Source of the DNA: Bacteroidales bacterium
Lineage (GTDB): Bacteria > Bacteroidota > Bacteroidia > Bacteroidales > UBA10428
Direction of reading: 5' to 3'
DNA: 31,583 nucleotides
Assembly (NCBI GenBank): GCA_016938095.1
Contig: JAFGVG010000191.1
Location: forward strand, 1 to 31,583
Under the pieces are notes generated by a model, which saw only the letters and a program-made list of their open reading frames with translations, ran no database searches and was not told the origin of the DNA. This document shows, one piece after another, positions 17,115 through 24,930 of this stretch (within the stretch, counting starts at the first letter, position 1; each line of letters opens with the position of its first letter). The translations under genes were made by a program, and so were the position numbers.

Positions 17115-17329
17115 TGGTTCAACAATTCAAATAAGGTATTAACAAGCTCCAAACAGCTTTTTTTTGTCCTGATGAAATTAAGCATTTTTTTCTATTGTTG
17201 TCCTTTTTAGGGTAATTGTAAATAAAAAATGTTTCTAACGCGTATAATGCAATTACATTAATGGGTTGCCGCAGCCGTCGGAAAGGCATACGTTGGGAAA
17301 AAATCATAAATGATTAACGGATTTTAATA

Positions 17330-17337
17330 TACTTTTG
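17330..17337 (+). promoter_or_regulatory. Bacteroidota -7 promoter element for gcvT
   Basis: TACTTTTG matches TAnnTTTG. With its two preceding bases it repeats the rpsA element exactly (TATACTTTTG). Transcription would start near 17344, so an upstream in-frame ATG at 17354 would leave almost no leader; this supports the ATG at 17396 as the gcvT start. No -33 TTG lies at the standard spacing. Confidence 0.55.
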
Positions 17338-17395
17338 ATATGTCCGTGGGTTAATGAAATCTATAAAAGCACAAGAAATATTAATAAAAATTTCT

Positions 17396-18484
17396 ATGAA
17401 GACAACCGTTTTTAATGCAAAACACAAGCAGTTGAACGCCCGTATGGTTGAATTTGCCGACTTTGAAATGCCCATCGAATATACCGGGGTGAATGCCGAA
17501 CATTTGGCTGTCAGATCTTCTGTTGGTGTTTTTGATGTTTCGCATATGGGCGAAATATGGGTAAAAGGGCCATCTTCGCGCAAATTGCTTGATTATGTAC
17601 TCTCCAACAATCCGGGCGAATTGGTTCCGGGAAAAGCACAATATACCTGTTTTCCAAACGGAAAGGGAGGGATTGTGGATGATCTTATTGTACACAAGTA
17701 TGACGAGGAAAAGTACCTGCTGGTGGTAAATGCCTCTAACATTAAAAAGGACTGGGATTGGCTGAATGCACAGAATAAATTTGGGGCTGCACTGGAAAAT
17801 GCTTCGGACCGAATGTCGCAGCTTGCTGTGCAAGGTCCCAATGCAGTTAAGGTTATGCAAAAGCTTACCAGCATTGATCTGTCTGCTGTTAAGCCATTTA
17901 CTTTTATTACCGGATCTTTTGCCGGCCGGGAAAATATTCTTTTGGCGGCAACAGGCTACACAGGGGCTGGCGGGTTTGAAATCTATATGAACAACGATTC
18001 AGATCCACAAAGTATATGGGATCAGTTGTTTGAAGCCGGTAAGGCTTTTGATATCAGTGCTGTTGGCCTTGCTGCGCGTGATACATTGCGGCTCGAAATG
18101 GGATATTGTCTTTACGGGAACGACATTAACGATACTACATCGCCTATTGAGGCTGGTTTGGGCTGGATTACCAAATTCAATGAAGGTAGGCGTTTTATCG
18201 ATCGTGAGCTTTTACTGGCGCAGAAAACCAATGGTGTTTCGCGTAAACTTTCCGGGTTGGAAATGATTGACAGGGGAATTCCCCGTCAACATTATACCCT
18301 ATACAATCAATCGGGTGAAACTATCGGCGAGGTTACTTCCGGAACCATGTCTCCCTCGCTCAAAAAGGGGATTGGCATGGCCTATATTCAAACCGATTAT
18401 GCTGTGCCCGGTACCGAAATCCGGATTGGCATCAGGGACAAAAAGCTGGCCGCAAGGGTAGTTAAAATGCCTTTTTATAAGTAA
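17396..18484 (+). CDS. gcvT: Glycine cleavage system aminomethyltransferase (T-protein)
   Basis: Transfers the methylene group from the aminomethyl-lipoyl H-protein to tetrahydrofolate and releases ammonia. The 362 residues agree with bacterial GcvT. Recognisable segments include the N-terminal substrate region F-E-M-P-I-E-Y, S-H-M-G-E-I near residue 48, the N-P-G-E-L-V-P-G-K-A-Q-Y loop near 72-83, and the C-terminal barrel ending in M-P-F-Y-K. The frame is open from 17354, but homologous proteins begin M-K-T-T, matching the ATG at 17396. The other glycine cleavage genes (gcvH, gcvP) are absent from the window, which is common in this phylum. It stands alone between divergent and convergent neighbours. 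No glycine riboswitch is recognised. Confidence 0.95.
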   Translation: MKTTVFNAKHKQLNARMVEFADFEMPIEYTGVNAEHLAVRSSVGVFDVSHMGEIWVKGPSSRKLLDYVLSNNPGELVPGKAQYTCFPNGKGGIVDDLIVHKYDEEKYLLVVNASNIKKDWDWLNAQNKFGAALENASDRMSQLAVQGPNAVKVMQKLTSIDLSAVKPFTFITGSFAGRENILLAATGYTGAGGFEIYMNNDSDPQSIWDQLFEAGKAFDISAVGLAARDTLRLEMGYCLYGNDINDTTSPIEAGLGWITKFNEGRRFIDRELLLAQKTNGVSRKLSGLEMIDRGIPRQHYTLYNQSGETIGEVTSGTMSPSLKKGIGMAYIQTDYAVPGTEIRIGIRDKKLAARVVKMPFYK

Positions 18485-18528
18485 AAGCGTACCGGCTTGT
18501 TGTCAGGCAGATAAGTAAACGGATATTT

Positions 18529-19230
18529 TCAGGCAATTACCGGATTTTCGTTTACCACATCCGACTCAATATGACCATCAAGAAGCCTGATTATGCGGTG
18601 GGCATGGCGGGCAATGCTTTCTTCGTGTGTTACCAGTATGATTGTGTTTCCTTTTTTGTGAATTTCGGTGAATAAAGCCATAATGTCAACCGAAGTCTTG
18701 GAATCGAGGTTTCCGGTTGGCTCATCGGCCAGTATAATGGCAGGATTATTAATCATGGCACGCGCAACGGAAACCCTTTGTCTTTGTCCGCCTGATAATT
18801 CATTAGGTCGGTGTTCCATACGATCGGCAAGGCCAACACTTTCCAGCGCAACTTTTGCCCGTTCGATTCTCTGTGACTTGGGTATGCCGGCGTAAACCAA
18901 CGGAAGCATAACATTTTCAAGCGCTGTATACCGTGGTAACAGGTTGAATGTCTGGAATACAAAACCAATTTCTTTGTTACGCATATCTGCCAGTTCATTG
19001 TCGACCAGTTTACTTGCATCCTGACCATTGATAATGTAAGTACCTGATGTTGGCGTGTCCAGACAACCTATTATATTCATCAGTGTTGATTTACCGGAAC
19101 CAGAGGGTCCCATGATGGCCACATATTCGTTTTTACGGATATCAAGCGAAATGGCACGTAAAGCATGAACGGCTTCAGCACCCGGGAAATAATCCTTGAC
19201 AATCGATTCGAGGTGTATTATGTTCTGCAT
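18529..19230 (-). CDS. ABC transporter ATPase of the MacB/LolD type
   Basis: A 233-residue ATPase subunit of the class working with FtsX/MacB/LolCE-type permeases, which use ATP for mechanical work on substrates in the periplasm rather than ordinary transport. Walker A is G41-P-S-G-S-G-K-S. The signature L-S-G-G-Q-R-Q-R, Walker B with I-I-L-A-D-E-P-T-G-N-L-D and switch V-T-H-E are intact. No permease gene adjoins it, so the partner is elsewhere and the assignment cannot be narrowed to LolD or MacB. It lies 35 nt downstream of the methyltransferase gene on the same strand and converges on gcvT. Confidence 0.93.
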   Translation of the reverse strand: MQNIIHLESIVKDYFPGAEAVHALRAISLDIRKNEYVAIMGPSGSGKSTLMNIIGCLDTPTSGTYIINGQDASKLVDNELADMRNKEIGFVFQTFNLLPRYTALENVMLPLVYAGIPKSQRIERAKVALESVGLADRMEHRPNELSGGQRQRVSVARAMINNPAIILADEPTGNLDSKTSVDIMALFTEIHKKGNTIILVTHEESIARHAHRIIRLLDGHIESDVVNENPVIA

Positions 19231-19265
19231 AGAGACGTATTTAATGCTTTAAAATTAGCAATATT

Positions 19266-20039
19266 CTATAAATAGCACATGCATCCCCCGGGTACCTGGT
19301 TCCGGAATACTATCCCTGCTTTGAATAAATCAATTTTACAGCTTTTTTTTTCAAGGGAACAAATGGTTTGCCAGGCTTCCATCATGCCGGTTGACCAGGT
19401 AATATCATCAAAAACCAAAATGGTATTTGCTCCGCCGTTTTTGGCAAAGGTATTGTAATAGCGAAGTACGGCTTCGCGCGTATGATTCCCATCGATAAAA
19501 ACCAACACTCTCCCTGACATGTGTTGGATGAGTTGTTCCAGGGTGTCTTCGAAATTATTGATGATTACCTTTATGTTATTCAATTTCAGGGATTCAAAAA
19601 CGCTTTTTGCAATAAGGGCCAGCTGACGGTTGCCTTCAACGCTAAATACTTGCGTTTCAGGTCTGCCCATTGCAAGATACAGGGTACTAACACCCATTGC
19701 TGTGCCCAGTTCAATAATGGTATCAGGTTTATAATGACAAACCAGGTGAAAAAGCAGTCTGCCGGTTGCATGGGGCACCGATACCATGCGGGCTTTTTTT
19801 CCGAGACTTACCTGTAACCGGCGTTTGCGCGAACCTGCCCCTTCATCATGCAAATCAGCTAAATCAACCTGACGGGTAAGCCTATTTCTGATGTTGCTGA
19901 TGGTTTCAAATGCCTCTACATGCTTACTTCCATGTAATACATACTTTTGGAAATCGATAATAAACGGATGATTGCACGAATTTCCGACTTTCCTGAACAG
20001 GTATTTAAGGAAATGAAAAAGAAGCTGCAGCGGGTACAT
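19266..20039 (-). CDS. Class I SAM-dependent methyltransferase
   Basis: A 257-residue protein with a Rossmann-type methyltransferase domain from about residue 100. SAM motif I reads I-I-E110-L-G-T-A-M-G-V-S-T. The V-F-I-D-G-N-H segment in the later half is typical of Methyltransf_24/O-methyltransferase-like proteins. The N-terminal 80 residues carry a short hydrophobic start (L-Q-L-L-F-H-F-L-K-Y-L-F) and an H-P-F-I-I-D-F element that I recall from Bacteroidota homologues. The frame extends upstream through an ATG at 20066 and a TTG at 20090; the ATG at 20039 is chosen because homologues begin shortly before the F-L-K-Y-L-F segment. The substrate is unknown. The gene precedes the MacB/LolD-type ATPase gene and is divergent from recG. 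Confidence 0.8.
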   Translation of the reverse strand: MYPLQLLFHFLKYLFRKVGNSCNHPFIIDFQKYVLHGSKHVEAFETISNIRNRLTRQVDLADLHDEGAGSRKRRLQVSLGKKARMVSVPHATGRLLFHLVCHYKPDTIIELGTAMGVSTLYLAMGRPETQVFSVEGNRQLALIAKSVFESLKLNNIKVIINNFEDTLEQLIQHMSGRVLVFIDGNHTREAVLRYYNTFAKNGGANTILVFDDITWSTGMMEAWQTICSLEKKSCKIDLFKAGIVFRNQVPGGCMCYL

Positions 20040-20134
20040 AGTGCCTGAAATTTCGGAACAATTCATATCGTGTGCAAATCTTTTTGTCAATTTGCTTAAA
20101 CTTTTGCGATATTTACCACTCGCTTTCCGGTGTT

Positions 20135-22237
20135 ATGAGCATAAAAGCCACACAAGAAATAATGTACCTGAAAGGGGTAGGCCCAAAAAGGGCTGAATTG
20201 CTCGAAAAGGAATTGGGTATCCGCAATTGTCGCGATCTGCTCTATTCATTTCCTTATAAATACATTGATCGTTCAAAAGTATATACCATTAAGGAAATTG
20301 ACAGTACACTGGCTTACATTCAGCTTAAGGGAAAAATCACCCATTTCCGTATCGAAGGTCAACGGAATAAACAACGGTTGATAGGTTTTTTTACCGATGG
20401 CACAGGAACCATTGAATTGGTATGGTTTAAGGGTTTACAGTGGGTTACGCGGAACTATCAGCCCGATATTGAGTATATCGTTTTCGGACGACCGGCTGTT
20501 TATAACCGGAAACTTTCTCTTCCGCATCCCGAAATTGAAATCGCCGGTAAGGAAGAAGCCGGAATGTACACTCCCCTGCAACCCCAGTACAGTACTACCG
20601 AGAAACTTAAAAACAATTTTTTCACTTCGAGGACTTTGCACCGCATAATAGGACAATTGCTGGCGTCGTTGGAACCGCTGGAGGAAACACTTCCTGTTTC
20701 CATCATCAGGGAGTTAAGGCTGATGCCTCTCGATATGGCCTTACGCAATATGCACTATCCCGAAAGTACCGAAAATCTTAAGAAGGCTACATACAGGCTG
20801 AAGTTTGAAGAGCTTTTCTATATTCAACTCAGTATTTTACAGCAGAAATACAAACGACAATCGTTTGTGAAAGGTTTTGTGTTTTCGAAAGTCGGGGATT
20901 ATTTCAATAATTTCTACAGCACACGGCTTGCTTTTGAGCTTACCGCAGCCCAGAAAAGGGTTATTAAGGAGATCCGGAGAGATTTGGGTTCAGGCAGGCA
21001 GATGAATCGTTTACTGCAGGGTGATGTGGGAAGCGGAAAAACCCTGGTGGCATTAATGGCCATGCTGATTGCGCTGGATAACGGTTACCAGGCCTGCCTG
21101 ATGGCCCCCACAGAACTGCTGGCTATGCAGCATTACAATACCATTACCCGGTTTCTCAATAACCTGGGTGTTGAAGTGTTGCTGCTCACCGGATCTACCA
21201 AAAAGAGTGAAAGAGAATTGCTGCATGAGCAACTTCGCTCAGGAGAGCTGCACATGTTGATTGGCACACATGCATTGCTCGAAGATACCGTACAGTTCAA
21301 TAACCTGGGCCTGGTAATTATAGATGAGCAACACCGTTTTGGGGTTGCTCAACGTGCAAGGCTTTGGAAGAAAACAGAACAATATCCCCATGTGTTGGTA
21401 ATGACGGCAACTCCTATACCACGAACCCTGGCCATGACCCTTTATGGCGATCTGGATGTTTCGGTTATTGATGAGCTTCCTCCGGGGCGTAAGCCGGTTC
21501 AGACCATTCATTATTACGAGTCGAAACGGCTTGTTCTTTTTGGTTTTCTACGCAAACAAATTGCGCTAGGACGTCAGGTATATATTGTATATCCGTTAAT
21601 CCGAGAATCGGAAAAGCTCGATTACGTGGCACTCGAAGAAGGTTACGAAGCCATTGTCAGGGCCTTTCCACCGCCTGATTACCTGGTGGTTTGTGTGCAC
21701 GGCCAGATGAAACCCGAGGATAAGGATGCAGGAATGCAATTGTTCATTAGCCGGAAAGCCCATATTATGGTGGCCACAACGGTAATTGAAGTTGGGGTTG
21801 ACATACCCAACGCCAGTGTCATGGTCATTGAGAATGCCGAACGTTTTGGCCTTTCTCAACTGCACCAGCTCAGGGGAAGGGTAGGCCGGGGTGCCGATCA
21901 GAGTTATTGTGTTTTGATGAGTTCATACAAGCTGAGCAAAGAAGCCCGGAAGCGTTTGGAAACCATGGTGCAAACCAACGATGGCTTTGAGATTGCTGAA
22001 ACCGATTTGAAACTGCGGGGACCTGGCGATATCGAAGGCACCCAACAGAGCGGAATTCCTTTCGATTTAAAATTGGCTAACCTCGGAAAAGATGGCCAGA
22101 TGCTGCAATTTGCGCGTGATATTGCCACCAGTGTTCTCGAAAAGGATCCGTTGCTTTCGCTACCTGAAAACATTGTTTGTAGGCAGCAACTTTCACTATT
22201 GAGTAAGTCCGTAAACGACTGGAGCGAGATCAGCTGA
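20135..22237 (+). CDS. recG: ATP-dependent DNA helicase RecG
   Basis: A monomeric branch-migrating helicase that remodels stalled replication forks and Holliday junctions. The 700 residues have the usual plan: N-terminal wedge/OB domain (about 1-240) opening with Y-L-K-G-V-G-P-K-R-A, then two helicase domains. Walker A G-D-V-G-S-G-K-T is near residue 296, the Walker B-type D-E-Q-H near 397, T-A-T-P-I-P-R-T near 427, and R-G-R-V-G-R-G in motif VI. The frame is open from a GTG at 20072, but the ATG at 20135 gives the family-like N terminus. A weak -7-like element (AACTTTTG, 20099-20106) lies upstream. The stop overlaps the end of the convergent chorismatase-like gene by 8 nt. Confidence 0.97.
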   Translation: MSIKATQEIMYLKGVGPKRAELLEKELGIRNCRDLLYSFPYKYIDRSKVYTIKEIDSTLAYIQLKGKITHFRIEGQRNKQRLIGFFTDGTGTIELVWFKGLQWVTRNYQPDIEYIVFGRPAVYNRKLSLPHPEIEIAGKEEAGMYTPLQPQYSTTEKLKNNFFTSRTLHRIIGQLLASLEPLEETLPVSIIRELRLMPLDMALRNMHYPESTENLKKATYRLKFEELFYIQLSILQQKYKRQSFVKGFVFSKVGDYFNNFYSTRLAFELTAAQKRVIKEIRRDLGSGRQMNRLLQGDVGSGKTLVALMAMLIALDNGYQACLMAPTELLAMQHYNTITRFLNNLGVEVLLLTGSTKKSERELLHEQLRSGELHMLIGTHALLEDTVQFNNLGLVIIDEQHRFGVAQRARLWKKTEQYPHVLVMTATPIPRTLAMTLYGDLDVSVIDELPPGRKPVQTIHYYESKRLVLFGFLRKQIALGRQVYIVYPLIRESEKLDYVALEEGYEAIVRAFPPPDYLVVCVHGQMKPEDKDAGMQLFISRKAHIMVATTVIEVGVDIPNASVMVIENAERFGLSQLHQLRGRVGRGADQSYCVLMSSYKLSKEARKRLETMVQTNDGFEIAETDLKLRGPGDIEGTQQSGIPFDLKLANLGKDGQMLQFARDIATSVLEKDPLLSLPENIVCRQQLSLLSKSVNDWSEIS

Positions 22238-23432
22238 AATCGCCTGAAGCATTGAAAAGCATTTCTCCTTCAATTTCCATAAGCAAATCATCACGGCATA
22301 CATCGGCAACGACATAGCTGACCGGGATACCAGCGAATCTTCTGTTGCAGGTGGCTATAACAGTTTCCAGATCCTGCTGGTTTTTTACGTAAACCCGTAA
22401 AAAGCTGTAATGAAAAGATCCCTGGGGCAGAAGGGGATAACATTTCCGCAATTGACTGATTTGGGTTAGCTGTTCAATATTGGCAATAGTTGTCAGGGTT
22501 TGTTTGCGAATATCCCCCACACCAATGGTTTGTTGTCCGATAATCGATGCAGTTCCCGAAATGAACAGTCTGCTATGGTCCGGTGAAGTAAATAGCACAG
22601 CTCTTTCGAATTCCGGAGGGTGCTTTTTGGTTTGCGAATGCAAAGGTACACCTTCCAGCACCTGCTGATCGTATTGATGTGCATCAACCTGATTTGGGTT
22701 ATGAATGGCTATGGTTTTGCAGTTATTTACAGCAGTCCGGATGGCACAGATGTCCATGCTTACCTGGCTGAATTTTGTGCCAATACCCGTGGCTGCCGGG
22801 AATATTTCGGCTTTACGGTATGTATTGTAAAACTTGTGTCGGATTTCGTTAAATATTTGGTAATTGGAAGTAATTGCTTCATTGACTTTGTTCTCCCGGG
22901 TTATTCCTCCCAGGTAATTCCATTGCCGGACTATGTCGTTGAAATCCATGTCTTCCTTCGCAAGTAAGGTATGGATCATTTCAAATGCTGCAATGGCTTT
23001 TTTCTGGTATTGCAACGAAACACTGTTTGCTGAAATACCGGCAGCCCAAAGTTCTTTGAAATGTGCACATTCAAATACCACGTAGGGTATTTTATCCAAA
23101 TTTCTGAAATAAATCTGGCAGGCGTTTCCTGCAATAAATGCGGCTTCTATTGATACCTTCCAGGGGGAAACAGGCTTTTGTGACAAAAGTGAATAAGCAG
23201 GACACCTTAGCGGAAAGTTGTTTTGGAGAAGTTCACCGGTATCGCGTTTGCGCATTGTTTCTTCATCTTCATCTGAAGGATCATGAAAGATTGCCAGTTT
23301 AAAAAGTGTTGACGATGATTGTGTTTCAATTTCTTTTATTTTACGGATGCAAGTATCCAGTTCAGTGAAAAAATCTCCTGGATTAACCGGCAAAATGGTC
23401 TTGTAAAAAAATTTCACACCTGATGAAAACAT
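22230..23432 (-). CDS. Chorismatase/Rid-fold family protein, function unknown
   Basis: A 400-residue protein resembling the FkbO/Hyg5/XanB2 chorismatases, which cleave chorismate to dihydroxycyclohexadiene- or hydroxybenzoate-type products. Similarity is seen in W171-N-Y-L-G-G-I, F211-P-A-A-T-G-I-G, I291-S-G-T-A-S-I-I-G followed by G-x-G-D, and the Rid-like C terminus with L-L-M-E-I-E (383-388). The N-terminal 90 residues look family-specific. No signal peptide is seen, so it is probably cytoplasmic. It is the last gene of a four-gene operon, starting 4 nt after the lipoprotein stop, and its end overlaps recG by 8 nt. A Rid-type deaminase or a non-catalytic role remains possible; catalytic residues were not verified. 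Confidence 0.7.
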   Translation of the reverse strand: MFSSGVKFFYKTILPVNPGDFFTELDTCIRKIKEIETQSSSTLFKLAIFHDPSDEDEETMRKRDTGELLQNNFPLRCPAYSLLSQKPVSPWKVSIEAAFIAGNACQIYFRNLDKIPYVVFECAHFKELWAAGISANSVSLQYQKKAIAAFEMIHTLLAKEDMDFNDIVRQWNYLGGITRENKVNEAITSNYQIFNEIRHKFYNTYRKAEIFPAATGIGTKFSQVSMDICAIRTAVNNCKTIAIHNPNQVDAHQYDQQVLEGVPLHSQTKKHPPEFERAVLFTSPDHSRLFISGTASIIGQQTIGVGDIRKQTLTTIANIEQLTQISQLRKCYPLLPQGSFHYSFLRVYVKNQQDLETVIATCNRRFAGIPVSYVVADVCRDDLLMEIEGEMLFNASGDFS

Positions 23433-23436
23433 TGTG

Positions 23437-24930
23437 TCACCTGATTTGGGTATATGAAGCCTGCTGGGCTTCTGTTTTGATTATGCGCGATAGTTCACGC
23501 GGGTCAACACTTATCCTGCCTTTTATGAATTCCGGTACATTGTAGGATTTAAGCAATCCTGTATTTTGGGAGGGATCTCGCTGAGGCAGCATAAAAGGCT
23601 TGTGCATATTGCCATCCCTATCAAAATAGCTGAAATAAAGACGCGTATACAAACCATCATCACGACGGCTGCTGAAAACAACCCAACGTCCCGTAGATGA
23701 CCAGGTATGGTAGCTTTCGGCTTGTCGGCTGTTTATTATCTGAGGATCTGTAATTTCGCCATTTTTGAGGTTTAACAGGGCCAGATCGCTGTCGCCGTGC
23801 CATATGGTAAAATTGCCATATCTGCTACGGGCAAACAGCAGATACCTGCCGTCAGGCGATATCCGGGGGAAACTCGCGCTGTAACCGTTTTTTCGGGCAG
23901 CGATAACGGTATCAGTTTGTCCGAATTTTCCTGAAGTAGCATCAAATGAAATACGTAGGATATTGTATTGTGTTTCTTCAAATTGCCTGTAATTTTGGTT
24001 TTCGGTGCAGCAATAATAAAGAAAGTGACCATCAGGCGACCAAGCAGGAAAAGTCTCGTACCGGTCGGGCAATGTCAACCTAGCTTCCTTCATTACCCTG
24101 TTTTGCTCGGCATCGTAAAGGATCAAATCAGATAATGTATCTATTACTTCAACTTTACGGTCAGGCAGGGCGTGAAAGCTTTGAACAATATGATTTACCG
24201 AAAAGGCAATGTATTTTCCGCCAGGATGCCACGCTGGATATACACCGGCCGAAATAGTGCTGTCGGTTTGGGTATTAACTTTTGTAATACTTCCATTTCG
24301 GCAAATAATGGTGCCGCTGTGGGCAGCTCTTACGTGAAACAACATATTGGAAGGGTTATGGGCGGCAAAGGAATGACAGTTCATACAGTTTCCGCCCGTG
24401 AGGTCGTTTACGATCACTGCATCTTCATTAAAATTTTCGATGTTACGCTGGTAAATACCCATTTTGTTCCAGGTTTCATAACCCGGTTCGATTTTCCGAT
24501 AGGCCACATAGGGATCAATGACATCAGATGAAACGTGGTTAACAATGGAATCAAAATAGTACCACTGGCCTTTAAGGCGATAATGGATCTGAACAGTGTA
24601 CAGGCTGTCTTTGCTTTGCTTGAGCAGCCATTTCCATTTTTTCGACGGTGTGGCTATGGTTCCATTACGCGATTTTACAGAAAACGAATTTCCTGAACCT
24701 GAGGTGAATCTAACCAGGTATTTTTCTGCCTTTACCGTGATATTGAAATTCAGGGGTGCGATGTTGACTGGCAGGGTTATGGCAGTATAGTCGGGGTAAA
24801 TCTGTGCGTCACCCGATGGAGTGCTATGATCGGGCAACCTGCTATAGCCGCAGGCAAAAGCCATCATTACCAGAACTACAATAACGGACATCCCGGCCAG
24901 GACTTTTTGTGTTTTGCTTCCAGTCGTCAT
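23437..24930 (-). CDS. Lipoprotein with CxxCH motif and TolB-like beta-propeller
   Basis: A 497-residue exported protein. A hydrophobic N terminus (11-26) ends A-F-A-C27, a plausible lipobox. Residues about 45-135 form a beta-rich domain. A single C182-M-N-C185-H186 motif, the covalent c-type haem site, lies in a segment like Bacteroides TolB-like proteins. After about residue 210 there are repeated PD40-type blades (Y-P-A-W-H-P-G-G-K-Y-I-A-F-S; F-P-A-W-S-P-D-G-H; F-P-R-I-S-P-D-G-R-Y-L-L-F), indicating a beta-propeller on the periplasmic or outer side. The start overlaps the DUF6057-like gene by ATGA, and the chorismatase-like gene follows after 4 nt. Redox function is a guess from the motif; haem attachment would need a cytochrome c maturation system. 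Confidence 0.82.
   Translation of the reverse strand: MTTGSKTQKVLAGMSVIVVLVMMAFACGYSRLPDHSTPSGDAQIYPDYTAITLPVNIAPLNFNITVKAEKYLVRFTSGSGNSFSVKSRNGTIATPSKKWKWLLKQSKDSLYTVQIHYRLKGQWYYFDSIVNHVSSDVIDPYVAYRKIEPGYETWNKMGIYQRNIENFNEDAVIVNDLTGGNCMNCHSFAAHNPSNMLFHVRAAHSGTIICRNGSITKVNTQTDSTISAGVYPAWHPGGKYIAFSVNHIVQSFHALPDRKVEVIDTLSDLILYDAEQNRVMKEARLTLPDRYETFPAWSPDGHFLYYCCTENQNYRQFEETQYNILRISFDATSGKFGQTDTVIAARKNGYSASFPRISPDGRYLLFARSRYGNFTIWHGDSDLALLNLKNGEITDPQIINSRQAESYHTWSSTGRWVVFSSRRDDGLYTRLYFSYFDRDGNMHKPFMLPQRDPSQNTGLLKSYNVPEFIKGRISVDPRELSRIIKTEAQQASYTQIR

Noticed and set aside
17115..17395. Glycine riboswitch upstream of gcvT
   Set aside because: The leader after the promoter is only about 50 nt and no paired conserved aptamer elements were recognised.
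20072..20134. N-terminal extension of RecG from GTG 20072
   Set aside because: The extra 21 residues lie over the upstream promoter-like region and the ATG at 20135 gives a standard RecG start.
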